Shown one piece after another: positions 8,574 to 16,401 of a DNA stretch of 20,493 nucleotides. The position numbers and the translations under genes are program-made. The stretch spans positions 1 through 20,493 of the forward strand of contig CAYUIS010000092.1 in NCBI GenBank assembly GCA_964444825.1, read 5' to 3'. Within the stretch, counting starts at the first letter, position 1, and every line of letters begins with the position of its first letter. The notes beneath the pieces were generated by a model. That model had not been told where the DNA came from. It searched no databases and saw nothing but the letters and a program-made list of their open reading frames with translations. Source of the stretch: CAYUIS01 sp964444825 (GTDB lineage: Bacteria > Chloroflexota > Anaerolineae > B4-G1).

Positions 8574-10129
8574 TATGGGGTTCCGGATGGCAGTTGGCAC
8601 TCGCGGAACCGAACTTGGTTGACATCTCGATACAAATGCCGCAGACAGCCGTAGATACGTCGATAGGCTTGGTAGAGGGTATCATAGACCTCGGCATTGT
8701 GCGCCTGAGGCTTGAATTCTCTCTCTACGCGGATCACCTTCTTGAGTGCTTCAAAGTCTGGGTACAATCCCAGACCGACTGCGGCTGTGAGGGCAGTTCC
8801 TACTGCTCCAGCCTCCTGTGGGTTGGCGACCGTTTCCATTCGGCGGCCAGTCACATCGGCGATGATCTGCATCCACGGCGCACCTTGTGCTCCGCCGCCG
8901 ATTACGCGTAGCACTGGCAGTGGAAACCCAAAGTGCCGCTCCACGATGTCGATCATCCAGCGCAGATTATAGGCTACTCCCTCATACACTGCCCGAAGGA
9001 GATGCTCGCGGCTGTGGTCGGCGCTCAGATTGAAGAAGGTAGAGCGCACCCAAGTGTCGGAGATGGGAGATCGTTCGCCGTACATCCACGGCGTGCAGAT
9101 CAAATAGTCCGAGCCGGGTGGTATACGCTCCACGTCCTCGTCCATCAGTGCGTAGACGTTTGGAATGTTAGGATCGGCCTGCTCGTGGCGGTAGAACTCG
9201 TCGGCAATCCACTTCAGGCATGCCCCGGCCGTCTCCATCTCTGCAAAGAGAATCGCCTTGCCAGGATCGGCGGATTGGATGGTCGCAACACTGTGGCCGC
9301 CTGTGGGGGTTTTAGCGGTGGTGACGCCGATCCATCCGGATGTGCCCAGAGAGATGTGGCCATCTCCCTCACCGACTGCCCCGGATCCGACTGCTGCGCC
9401 GGGAGCGTCGCCGCTACCGCCCAGGACGGGAGTGCCTTCCAGCAGCCCGCAAGCGTGTGCTGCCTCAGCCGTCAGTTTCCCGACTTGGTCAATTGAGCGG
9501 ACTAGGGGGGGAAACTTGTCAAGGTCTAGTCCCATGTACCGGAGGAGCCCATGCATCCAATCCTTTTTCTTCAAGTCGAACCCAAAGGGCAAGGCACACG
9601 ACCATTCAAAGACCATCTGGCCGGTGGCCTGGTAGGTGAGAAAGCCGTTAACGTCCAGGAAACAGGCCATCTGCTGGTAGATCTCTGGCTCGTTTTCCTT
9701 GAGCCACAGCAGCTTGGGTGGGCCATCCTTGCCGTATAGCTCATTGCCGGCGACGGCGGCAAAGACACGCCGGCCCAAGAACTTGCGCATGATTTGTTCC
9801 GCTTGCTCGGGCGCGCGTCCATCCAACCAGATGATGGCGGGGCGCAACGGCTTGCCGTCGGCTCCCATCGGGACAATGCCTATCATCTGGGTGGAAAAGA
9901 CCAGAGCCAGTACGTCCCGAGGCGCCACCCCTGAGCGGTCCAGCACTTGGCGCGTGGTGTCGATGACGGCACGCCACCAGTCTTGAGGATCCTGCTCGGC
10001 CCAGTCGGCGCAGGGGTAGTGGACTGGGTAAGCCTGGTGGGCACGGGCGTGGATGTTTCCTTTCGTGTCGACGAGTATCGCTTTGTTGCCGCTTGTGCCC
10101 GCGTCGTGGGCAACGATGTACTGTGGCAT
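8573..10129 (-). CDS. FGGY-family carbohydrate kinase (xylulokinase-like)
   Basis: This 518-residue kinase would phosphorylate a sugar or polyol with ATP in the cytoplasm. The N-terminal actin-like domain opens with DAGTSGNK (residues 9-16). The likely catalytic base is D241 in GGSGDAPGAAVG, matching the Asp of the GDNAAGAVG motif of xylulokinase. The FGGY signature region is at ~349-390 (MYGERSPISD through EGVAYNLR), and the ATP site is GGGAQG (411-416). The closest general match is the xylulokinase branch, but the substrate is open. The start has GGAGGTG (10134-10140) upstream. The gap to the histidine kinase gene is 26 bp. The stop codon is TAG at the edge of the 88-bp element and is identical to the stop present before insertion, so the C-terminus appears native. 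Its downstream neighbour is an RLP, which suggests the phosphorylated product is the RLP substrate (inference). Confidence 0.92.
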   Translation of the reverse strand: MPQYIVAHDAGTSGNKAILVDTKGNIHARAHQAYPVHYPCADWAEQDPQDWWRAVIDTTRQVLDRSGVAPRDVLALVFSTQMIGIVPMGADGKPLRPAIIWLDGRAPEQAEQIMRKFLGRRVFAAVAGNELYGKDGPPKLLWLKENEPEIYQQMACFLDVNGFLTYQATGQMVFEWSCALPFGFDLKKKDWMHGLLRYMGLDLDKFPPLVRSIDQVGKLTAEAAHACGLLEGTPVLGGSGDAPGAAVGSGAVGEGDGHISLGTSGWIGVTTAKTPTGGHSVATIQSADPGKAILFAEMETAGACLKWIADEFYRHEQADPNIPNVYALMDEDVERIPPGSDYLICTPWMYGERSPISDTWVRSTFFNLSADHSREHLLRAVYEGVAYNLRWMIDIVERHFGFPLPVLRVIGGGAQGAPWMQIIADVTGRRMETVANPQEAGAVGTALTAAVGLGLYPDFEALKKVIRVEREFKPQAHNAEVYDTLYQAYRRIYGCLRHLYRDVNQVRFRECQLPSGTP

Positions 10130-10155
10130 GCTTCACCTCCGGGAGTGACTTACGT

Positions 10156-12513
10156 CTATGAATCGACCACCTGGCGAACCTCGTGCTTCGGTGGCAACGG
10201 CAGTGTCATAAGAAATGTACTTCCTTTCGTGGGTTCGCTCTCTACCCAGATTCTTCCGTCGTGGGCTTCAACGACTAGCTTGCAGAAAGGGAGTCCCAGA
10301 CCGGTGCCAGCGCGCCGGCCCCGGACCGATTCTATTTGCTGGAACTTTTCGAATACTTGTGGAAGCGCTTCCGAGGGAATCCCTGGGCCGGTGTCGCTCA
10401 TACCGACGAGTACACGTTTTGCAGAAAGCTCAGGGTCCAGTGTGGCCCACAGTCGGACGTGACCTCCGTCGGGCGTGAACTTGATGGCGTTATCAAGCAG
10501 GTTGTTCAAGACGCGCGTAATGAGCGATAGGTCAACGTACACCGCTGGCAGATCGGAGCTGGCCGCAATCTCAAGGGTGATCTGACATTGTGCCGCCAGC
10601 ACAGCATGCCGCGCCGCAGTATCTTCGAGCAGTGTTCCTACCTCAACCGCTTCGGGGTGCAGCTTCAACTCGCCACTTTCGAGCTTGCTGATCTCGAGCA
10701 GTTCGTTTACCATGCCCAGCATCCGTTCGCTGTTTCGCTGTGCCATACCCAGGAGAAGCCCAAACTCCTCCTCATTGCAGTCGGCAAAGGCTGTCTCAAT
10801 CAGTGCCAGACTGCCCTTCAGTATTGCCAGGGGAGAGCGTAGATCGTGGACTAGCATATGTGTCAACTCGTCTCTCAAGCGCGCGAGCTCAACCTCTTCA
10901 CTTATATCGCGGAAGATGAACAGCCAGCCGACAATCGCTTCCTGCAGATCACGCACAGGGGCCAACGTGCGTTCGATATGCCGCTCTTCCCGCCCAATGG
11001 TCACGATTGCCTGCCCGAGAGTTGCCCCCTGGCTGCCCAGGGATTGACAATCAGCCTCTAGTTTGGCTGGGGTGTATCCAATCATAGAGACGAGCGGCTG
11101 TCCCTGGCCGGACGTTGGAGCATCCAGGAGATGACCGGCCAGTTCCGTCTGGGGGGGCCCCAGAAGGTCAGCCAATGCACGATTGACAGCTAATACGTGC
11201 CAGTCCTGATCCAAGAGGAGCATACCTTCGCGTGTGGTTCTGAGGATCGAGTCGAGCTCCTGCACGCGACGGGCCAGGGTCTCATCGGTACGGGCGTACA
11301 GGCGGGCGTTTTGGATTGCCACAGCAGCCTGAGCGGCAATGGTGGTCATAATCTCCAGATGTGAGGTGTCGTATGCCCCGGGCGAGGCGTACGATTGGAC
11401 GGCGATAACGCCAAGCGGTTCTGAACCTGCCAGAATGGGGACCCCTAGCCAACACGCGGCTGGCTGTCCAATCTGGTCCAGTCCGAGTTCTTTTACGACA
11501 GAGGGGATGTCCTTAGGGATTAGTAAGGGCGCGCAGGTGCGAAGAATGTGTTCTGTCAGACCATTGCCTGTTCTACGAGAGCGCCATTGCACACGCTCTC
11601 CGTTCTCAACAACCAGCGGGAACGAGACCTCTTTTGCCTCTGAATTGTATAGAGCCACGTAAAAGTTGTTGGCTTGCATCAGTCGCGCTACCTGGGTGTA
11701 TACTGCAGACAAGACCGTCTTGATAAGCAGGCTGGCACTGAGCGCCTGTCCCACAGCCTGGAGGCTATCCAGTTCTTTTACCCTTCGTTCGAGCCGCTGA
11801 CGTGAGCGGGCTACATCGCGCGTCACGAGGGACGAGATGACGAGCGCCATAGCGGCGAAGACGAATTGCGCCAGCCCTAGTTGGTTGTGAACCAGGGCCA
11901 ACAGAGGGGCGAAAACCATAGGTGCGCCCTCATAGAACACCAGATTAGGAAGCGACCCTATGTAATGCGTCAAGGGGCCTCGGCCGCGCATCCAGAAAAA
12001 CGCACCTGCGATCAAGTAGTTGACAGTTATGTACGTAAGGCCCAGAACCAGGATGGGTGGGACATCCGAGAGGGTCATGGCGGTCAATGCTGGCCTCCCG
12101 CCCAGGCTCTGAAATGCCACGCCACCGACGAGGATGCTGACCGAGTGCATGCTGGCGTTTGCGGCCGTGACACCGACGAGTCCCAGCAGATCTGGTGCCC
12201 TGCGCCAATCTAGTTGCTTGGCCCAGCGGTGACGGACCAGACCGTGGATTATCGCGCCTGCAAATGCTATCCAGCCGGCTGACACCAGGCCTAGTACCAA
12301 GCAAGCTGCCACGGTCACCATCGGCACTAGCGAGACCGATCCTCCGGCGAGCGGCACACCAAACGTCATTGTGAAGACAACCAGCATACAGAAGAGGATC
12401 GCTGTCAGCAAATCGTTGGGCTCCGGGGACGCGACGGTCGTCAACCAGGCCAGGACGACCAATGTCACGACCCCGCTTGCTATCGAGAGGTGATGCCGGT
12501 GTTCGCGCTTCAT
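10156..12513 (-). CDS. Membrane sensor histidine kinase with GAF and PAS domains
   Basis: This 785-residue sensor kinase has domains in order: about seven membrane segments (residues ~10-230) as a MASE-like input region, a short coiled linker, a GAF domain (~250-405), a PAS domain (~415-540), HisKA (~547-615) and HATPase_c (~660-775). The phospho-acceptor is H556 in MLVHDLRSPL. The N box is NNLLDNAIKF (670-679), G1 is DTGPGIP (707-713), the F box is FEKFQ and G2 is GTGLGL (736-741), so the catalytic core is complete. No response regulator is present in the window, so the partner is elsewhere. The ATG is 10 bp after the aminotransferase stop with no obvious SD, which suggests translational coupling. 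Its place between two metabolic genes suggests a role in sensing the pathway's condition, but that is only inference. Confidence 0.93.
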   Translation of the reverse strand: MKREHRHHLSIASGVVTLVVLAWLTTVASPEPNDLLTAILFCMLVVFTMTFGVPLAGGSVSLVPMVTVAACLVLGLVSAGWIAFAGAIIHGLVRHRWAKQLDWRRAPDLLGLVGVTAANASMHSVSILVGGVAFQSLGGRPALTAMTLSDVPPILVLGLTYITVNYLIAGAFFWMRGRGPLTHYIGSLPNLVFYEGAPMVFAPLLALVHNQLGLAQFVFAAMALVISSLVTRDVARSRQRLERRVKELDSLQAVGQALSASLLIKTVLSAVYTQVARLMQANNFYVALYNSEAKEVSFPLVVENGERVQWRSRRTGNGLTEHILRTCAPLLIPKDIPSVVKELGLDQIGQPAACWLGVPILAGSEPLGVIAVQSYASPGAYDTSHLEIMTTIAAQAAVAIQNARLYARTDETLARRVQELDSILRTTREGMLLLDQDWHVLAVNRALADLLGPPQTELAGHLLDAPTSGQGQPLVSMIGYTPAKLEADCQSLGSQGATLGQAIVTIGREERHIERTLAPVRDLQEAIVGWLFIFRDISEEVELARLRDELTHMLVHDLRSPLAILKGSLALIETAFADCNEEEFGLLLGMAQRNSERMLGMVNELLEISKLESGELKLHPEAVEVGTLLEDTAARHAVLAAQCQITLEIAASSDLPAVYVDLSLITRVLNNLLDNAIKFTPDGGHVRLWATLDPELSAKRVLVGMSDTGPGIPSEALPQVFEKFQQIESVRGRRAGTGLGLPFCKLVVEAHDGRIWVESEPTKGSTFLMTLPLPPKHEVRQVVDS

Positions 12514-12523
12514 GTGCTGGATA

Positions 12524-13984
12524 TCATAGACCTTGTACGCTATTCAGGACGCGCTCAAAGCCGGTCAGCGCCTGTTCGATCACCGAATCCGTGTCGGCCA
12601 TACTGGTGTAGAGACGGCTACCCGCCAACGTTACAAGCCCTTCGGCCATAAAGGCAGCGCCCATTTCTTCCATCATGAACCTGCGAGGCTTCAGTTGCAG
12701 CAATGTCTCGGGATCTCTGATGTCCAACAACATCACCCCGGATGTCTCCAGATGGCAGATTGATCCGTGGTTGAAGACGACAAATGGCAGCTCGTACCTG
12801 TCTATTATCGCTTGGATGCCCTGGCACAGCTTGTCTCCAGCTTGCCCTGCGATGACCGGGGCGTTTGTTCTCTCCATCTCTAGGATAGAGAAATAGCCAG
12901 CCGCGCAACTCAGCGGATTGGCGGATAGAGTGCCGCCGACGTAGGCGCGTGGTTCGCCTGATTCCAGACCGGCGGCCAGGCAGGACATCACGTCCCGACG
13001 ACCTCCCAGGCCCCCGGCCGCGGGGTAGCCACCAGCCACGCACTTGCCAAAGACAGTCAGATCGGGCTTGACGTCAAAGTAGCCTTGGGCGCCCCCCAAT
13101 CCAGTGCGGAATCCGGTCACGACCTCATCAAAAATGAGCAGTGTCTCGAATTCATCGCACAGCGCCCGGACCCTCTGATTAAAGTCAGGCTGAACGGGCC
13201 GTGTGCCCGATTCAGGCCCTAGAGGTTCCAAGATGACGGCCGCCGTGCCGCCGTGCTTGGCGTTCCTCTCAAGCAACGCGCGCAGTCCGTTCTGTCCGTC
13301 GATGTCGTTGGGAAAGAACTCTTGGGTGTCCTGCCAGCATCCGTTGGGAATGCCAATTGCCTCGAATGGTCCCGTGCCGGGGATATGGAGGCCATAGACC
13401 AGTTGGTCGCTCCAACCATGGTAGGCGCCGCCGACCTTGATCACTTTCTTTTTCCCCGTGAAGGCTCGGGCTGCCCGGATTGCTCCCATCGCGCTCTCGG
13501 TGCCGCTTCCCAGCATTCGAAACATTTCCACCGCAGGCATATGCCGGTTGATCAGTTGGGCCAGCTTGAACTCGTATTCGTGGAATAGACCGGTCACCGG
13601 GCCGCATTCACGGATAAGCTGGATGACCTTTTCCTGGACGGGTCCATAGTTGCTGCCCAAGACCGTAGGCCCACCAGCCTGTAGGAAGTCGATGTACTGG
13701 TTGCCGTCAATATCCCACAGATAGGCTCCATCCGCTCTATTAATGCACAGCGGAAACGGGTAGTTGAAGGCCAGGTTGTGTTGGACGCCTCCGGGGATGA
13801 TCTGTTGTGCTTGTTCGGTCAAGGCTTTGGAGCGCGTGCAGTGGGTCGAAAAATAGTCGAGATACCCTTTCATTCGTTCGCGCTGGATGGGCCGCATCGG
13901 TGATTTGACGAGGCGGTCGAGCTTTTTCAGGATTTGGTCTGTGTCGGGCCAGTGTGAGATTGCGTACTCTCGATCAGGTGTCAA
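12524..13984 (-). CDS. Class III PLP aminotransferase, glutamate-1-semialdehyde aminomutase-like
   Basis: This 486-residue PLP enzyme is of the HemL/ornithine aminotransferase fold. Visible landmarks are the IIPGGVQHN substrate-loop start (62-70), LGSGTESAMGA (158-168) for phosphate binding, AYHGWSD (187-193), IFDEVVTGFR with D286 facing the PLP ring nitrogen, the Schiff-base lysine K314 in VFGKCVAGGYP, and GGTLSANPLS (350-359). It carries about 45 extra N-terminal residues compared with typical HemL (about 430 residues). The start is TTG at 13984, backed by a near-perfect AGGAGGTGAT. No other heme genes are nearby, and its neighbours are a kinase and an RLP, so a catabolic or specialised transamination is more likely than tetrapyrrole synthesis. 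It is the first gene of the cluster; no convincing promoter could be picked upstream. Confidence 0.9.
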   Translation of the reverse strand: MTPDREYAISHWPDTDQILKKLDRLVKSPMRPIQRERMKGYLDYFSTHCTRSKALTEQAQQIIPGGVQHNLAFNYPFPLCINRADGAYLWDIDGNQYIDFLQAGGPTVLGSNYGPVQEKVIQLIRECGPVTGLFHEYEFKLAQLINRHMPAVEMFRMLGSGTESAMGAIRAARAFTGKKKVIKVGGAYHGWSDQLVYGLHIPGTGPFEAIGIPNGCWQDTQEFFPNDIDGQNGLRALLERNAKHGGTAAVILEPLGPESGTRPVQPDFNQRVRALCDEFETLLIFDEVVTGFRTGLGGAQGYFDVKPDLTVFGKCVAGGYPAAGGLGGRRDVMSCLAAGLESGEPRAYVGGTLSANPLSCAAGYFSILEMERTNAPVIAGQAGDKLCQGIQAIIDRYELPFVVFNHGSICHLETSGVMLLDIRDPETLLQLKPRRFMMEEMGAAFMAEGLVTLAGSRLYTSMADTDSVIEQALTGFERVLNSVQGL

Positions 13985-14246
13985 GTTATCACCTCCTGAG
14001 TTGTCTCAGATAGGGGTTACGTTAACACAGTCCAATGCCAGGTGAATTGACTCTGCCACTGGGTATGGAAGGCTCTGACTGAGTGTGGCAAAGGCTATTG
14101 TACACCAAAGTGGTGCCAACGAGAAGTCACACATAGGAGGGCCGATCGAGTGCTGGGCCAAAGAGAGCAGGAAAGGTGATGAAGGGAGGCCTGTGGATGC
14201 TATTCTGCTTGTGACTGCAAGTCTGGTCGATCTGGATAGGGGTTGG
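13985..14246. other. Intergenic region upstream of the aminotransferase cluster
   Basis: This 262-bp stretch separates the lytic transglycosylase stop from the aminotransferase start. I see no gene. The promoter of the five-gene cluster should be here, but the best minus-strand candidates are weak: a TACAAT at about 14096-14101 without a matching -35, and TTGGAC with a 17-bp spacer to TATCTG near 14010-14036. No hairpin followed by a T run was found, so neither strand shows a convincing terminator. Confidence 0.4.
13988..13997 (-). promoter_or_regulatory. Shine-Dalgarno site fixing the TTG start of the aminotransferase
   Basis: AGGAGGTGAT nearly fully complements the 16S rRNA tail. Its AGGAGGT part lies 6 nt upstream of the TTG at 13984. 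No ATG or GTG in this frame has a comparable site, so the rare start codon is the best choice. A small hairpin, CTGAG-ACAA-CTCAG, overlaps the beginning of this site and could tune its access. Confidence 0.75.
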
Positions 14247-15521
14247 TCAGTTTTGGCCAGTGGGTAATCTTAGAAACAGTCCTGCCTCGGCCGTCTCACC
14301 TGCTGAGGTGACGGATGCTGTTCCCATGATGACGGCAAACAGATCGGTCTGGTGGACGTCAAAAGTCACGGGTCCGGGAATTGGCCCAGCCTTGACCTCT
14401 CCTTCCCATAAGTACGTATACAAACAGTCTCCACCATGCCCCTGGATAAAGATAGTGGCTGTCCATCCACCGTCCAGAGTGCGGACCCTGCCGAGATCCC
14501 ATGCATCGATTCGAAGCGGTCCGCCTGCGCAGGGTGGGGGAGGTGTGGAAGTTGGCGTAGGCGTCGCCACGGGCACAGGCGGCATGGGTGCTGGTGTGGG
14601 CAGAGCGGCAGCGCTCGAAGGTGTCGGCGTGGGGGGAGGGCTCACGGGTGCAGTCTGGGTTGGTTCGGCGTCCGGGAGGGCCGTGGGTGGGGGCGCGTAG
14701 CTGGTATCATCTCCGCTTCCCTCTAAACCCGCTTGGAGGGAGGAGCCAGTAGTATTCGCGGCAGAGAGCATCAGTGGAGAGCCATCCGCTGCGGTTAGCC
14801 ACACGTCAACCTCACATTCAGTGCCATATTCATCGACAAAGACAACCGCGGTAGCTTGGGGGCGAACGCCGGTTGGCACCGATGGGAGATTTGCCTGAAT
14901 CCAAGGACGCGCGGTGTAACGAGCCAGGGGACGTTGGGGGCCGATCACGGTTATCGTCTGGGGATCGGGCGCTCCCCTGGTGGCAAAGACAGCGACCCAG
15001 TTCCCGTCATCGGGCACACCATATCGCATGGCGACAGCGCGGCTATAGTGGTTGAGCACGTCGGTCGCATAGGCGCGTGTGATACGCAGGTGCGCCTTGT
15101 CCCAGCCGCCGTTGTAGGCCGCCAGTGCATAGTACAGATCGCCCTTGCCATCACGGATCGTGTGGGCCAATGCCCGAGCGCCCCAGGCGATGTTCGTCCA
15201 GGGATTCTCAAGCTCCTCGGCGCTGGGCCGCCACGAGAATGGCATAATGCCCATCAATCCAACAGCCCCGGCATAGCTGTGTTCCCACGCCCGGCCAAGC
15301 GACTCTTTCCAGATCACGGCTGCCACAAGATCTGGATCAAGATTCCGCTCCTGCGCGTATTGAAGTATGAGGGGCTCCCAGCGCTGTACATTGGCGTTCC
15401 AGTATGGGGATAGGCTGCTGTTAACGGGAGCACCGCTCTGTGCGAGGACAGAAAAAGGAGCTATGAACGATATGATCGCCGCCACCAGCGTGGCGGCGAC
15501 TATTATCCGACTAGACCGCAT
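14247..15521 (-). CDS. Secreted SLT-family lytic transglycosylase with Pro/Thr-rich linker
   Basis: This 424-residue exported protein should cleave peptidoglycan glycan strands. Residues 1-27 are a signal peptide (MRSSRI start, cut after VLA). The SLT domain covers ~45-170: the catalytic Glu is E73 in WKESLG, followed by the GAVGLMGIMP motif (the usual Q in GLMQ is G here) and AYNGG (135-139). A Pro/Thr/Ala-rich linker with PTPTP-like repeats spans ~275-335. A C-terminal region of about 90 residues looks like a small beta-sandwich that I do not recognise. The ATG at 15521 is preceded by AGGAGG-like sequence about 13 nt away, which is rather far. It has its own promoter at 15576-15604, so it is probably transcribed separately from the acyltransferase gene upstream. 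Confidence 0.9.
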   Translation of the reverse strand: MRSSRIIVAATLVAAIISFIAPFSVLAQSGAPVNSSLSPYWNANVQRWEPLILQYAQERNLDPDLVAAVIWKESLGRAWEHSYAGAVGLMGIMPFSWRPSAEELENPWTNIAWGARALAHTIRDGKGDLYYALAAYNGGWDKAHLRITRAYATDVLNHYSRAVAMRYGVPDDGNWVAVFATRGAPDPQTITVIGPQRPLARYTARPWIQANLPSVPTGVRPQATAVVFVDEYGTECEVDVWLTAADGSPLMLSAANTTGSSLQAGLEGSGDDTSYAPPPTALPDAEPTQTAPVSPPPTPTPSSAAALPTPAPMPPVPVATPTPTSTPPPPCAGGPLRIDAWDLGRVRTLDGGWTATIFIQGHGGDCLYTYLWEGEVKAGPIPGPVTFDVHQTDLFAVIMGTASVTSAGETAEAGLFLRLPTGQN

Positions 15522-15543
15522 CTTGTGTGGTTATTCCTCCACT

Positions 15544-15565
15544 CCACCACTGGATTCAGTGGCGG
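15544..15565 (-). other. Hairpin at the 5' end of the lytic transglycosylase mRNA
   Basis: A 9-bp stem (15544-15552 with 15557-15565, one G-U pair) closes a 4-base loop. With the predicted promoter, it would form within about the first 25 nt of the transcript and just upstream of the ribosome site. There is no T run after it, so it is unlikely to be an intrinsic terminator for the upstream gene. A 5'-end mRNA-stabilising or translation-tuning role is inferred. Confidence 0.5.
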
Positions 15566-15575
15566 GATGGAAGAG

Positions 15576-15604
15576 AATATAACGGAAAGCACCACATTTG
15601 TCAA
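15576..15604 (-). promoter_or_regulatory. Sigma-70-like promoter of the lytic transglycosylase
   Basis: On the minus strand a consensus TTGACA (15599-15604) and a TATATT -10 box (15576-15581) are spaced by exactly 17 bp. Transcription would start near 15569, giving a leader of about 48 nt. The -35 box lies just past the acyltransferase stop at 15622. Confidence 0.75.
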
Positions 15605-15621
15605 GCGTGGCAGAGGGGGGA

Positions 15622-16401
15622 TTATGCGTGATGGAGATTGCTCTCCGAGCTTGAAGAGAAGCGGAGATATGTCTCAGATGCCTGCGATAGATCGGAGTAG
15701 AACCCCCGGTAGGCCGGCGGTAGCAGCGCCGCCAATTGGTACATGATCTCGTCCGTTATCTGCTGCCGTACTTCGTGGGTCGCTCTGGCCCCGGAACCAT
15801 TCACGTAGAACGATTGCCCTACCGTGATGTGAAAGTCGGTGCGACGCAGCCGCGAGATGTTGTTCCAGAAGGACTCTCCACCGTGGGACACAACAGGCAG
15901 GATAGGAGCACCACTGCGGAGGGCCAAAAAGGCGGTGCCGGGATGTCCCCGTAGCAAACGTCCATCCCCGCTGCGGGTACCCTCAGGGGCTACAGCCATG
16001 ATCCGCCCGTCGTCAAGCGCTTGGAGCGCTTGACGAAAGGCATTCATATCGGCTTCGCCGCGCTCCAGCGGAATTCCTCCCCACACGCCGATCAACAGCG
16101 GTCCAAAGATCGGGTGGTCCAGATTCTCGGCCTTGACAAAGCCGGTGACCGGACGTGGCTGGAGATGCGTGTACAGGACGGGCGCCTCGAGAAAGTTGAC
16201 GTGGTTCGTGATCAGAATGAGCGGTCCTTGAGCGGGCACTCGCGCCAGCGACGTTGCGTCTACCCGGCAGATGATGCGGGTCACCTGCTTAATCGTCGAG
16301 GTGACTATCCTGTGGGTGAGCGTTTTGGACCTAGAGCGCTCTCTCTTCTCAAGATGAGGGCGTGTATAGGTGGGCGCGACCGGTGCGAGATCGTCGGTCA
16401 T
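15622..16401 (-). CDS. PlsC-like 1-acyl-sn-glycerol-3-phosphate acyltransferase
   Basis: This 259-residue protein belongs to the PlsC/LPLAT acyltransferase family, which moves an acyl chain onto lysophosphatidic acid or a similar lysolipid at the membrane. The second block is intact (APEGTRSGDGRLL, E140-G-T-R143), and the hydrophobic GAPILPVV strand follows. The first block reads NHVNFLEAP: H67 is present, but the Asp of the HX4D motif is Glu (E72). The ATG at 16401 overlaps the TGA of the lipid kinase by 4 bp (ATGA), so the two are probably translated together. The pairing with a diacylglycerol-kinase-like gene suggests glycerolipid synthesis or recycling. The C-terminal ~60 residues are not diagnostic. 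Confidence 0.88.
   Translation of the reverse strand: MTDDLAPVAPTYTRPHLEKRERSRSKTLTHRIVTSTIKQVTRIICRVDATSLARVPAQGPLILITNHVNFLEAPVLYTHLQPRPVTGFVKAENLDHPIFGPLLIGVWGGIPLERGEADMNAFRQALQALDDGRIMAVAPEGTRSGDGRLLRGHPGTAFLALRSGAPILPVVSHGGESFWNNISRLRRTDFHITVGQSFYVNGSGARATHEVRQQITDEIMYQLAALLPPAYRGFYSDLSQASETYLRFSSSSESNLHHA

Noticed and set aside
8573..8575. Idea that the 88-bp insertion truncated the kinase and the ArsA-like protein
   Set aside because: In-silico removal restores the same TAG stop in both genes, so neither C-terminus was changed.
12524..13984. Annotation as hemL (tetrapyrrole synthesis)
   Set aside because: It has the fold and motifs of the family, but an N-terminal extension of about 45 residues and no heme genes nearby; a specific symbol is not justified.
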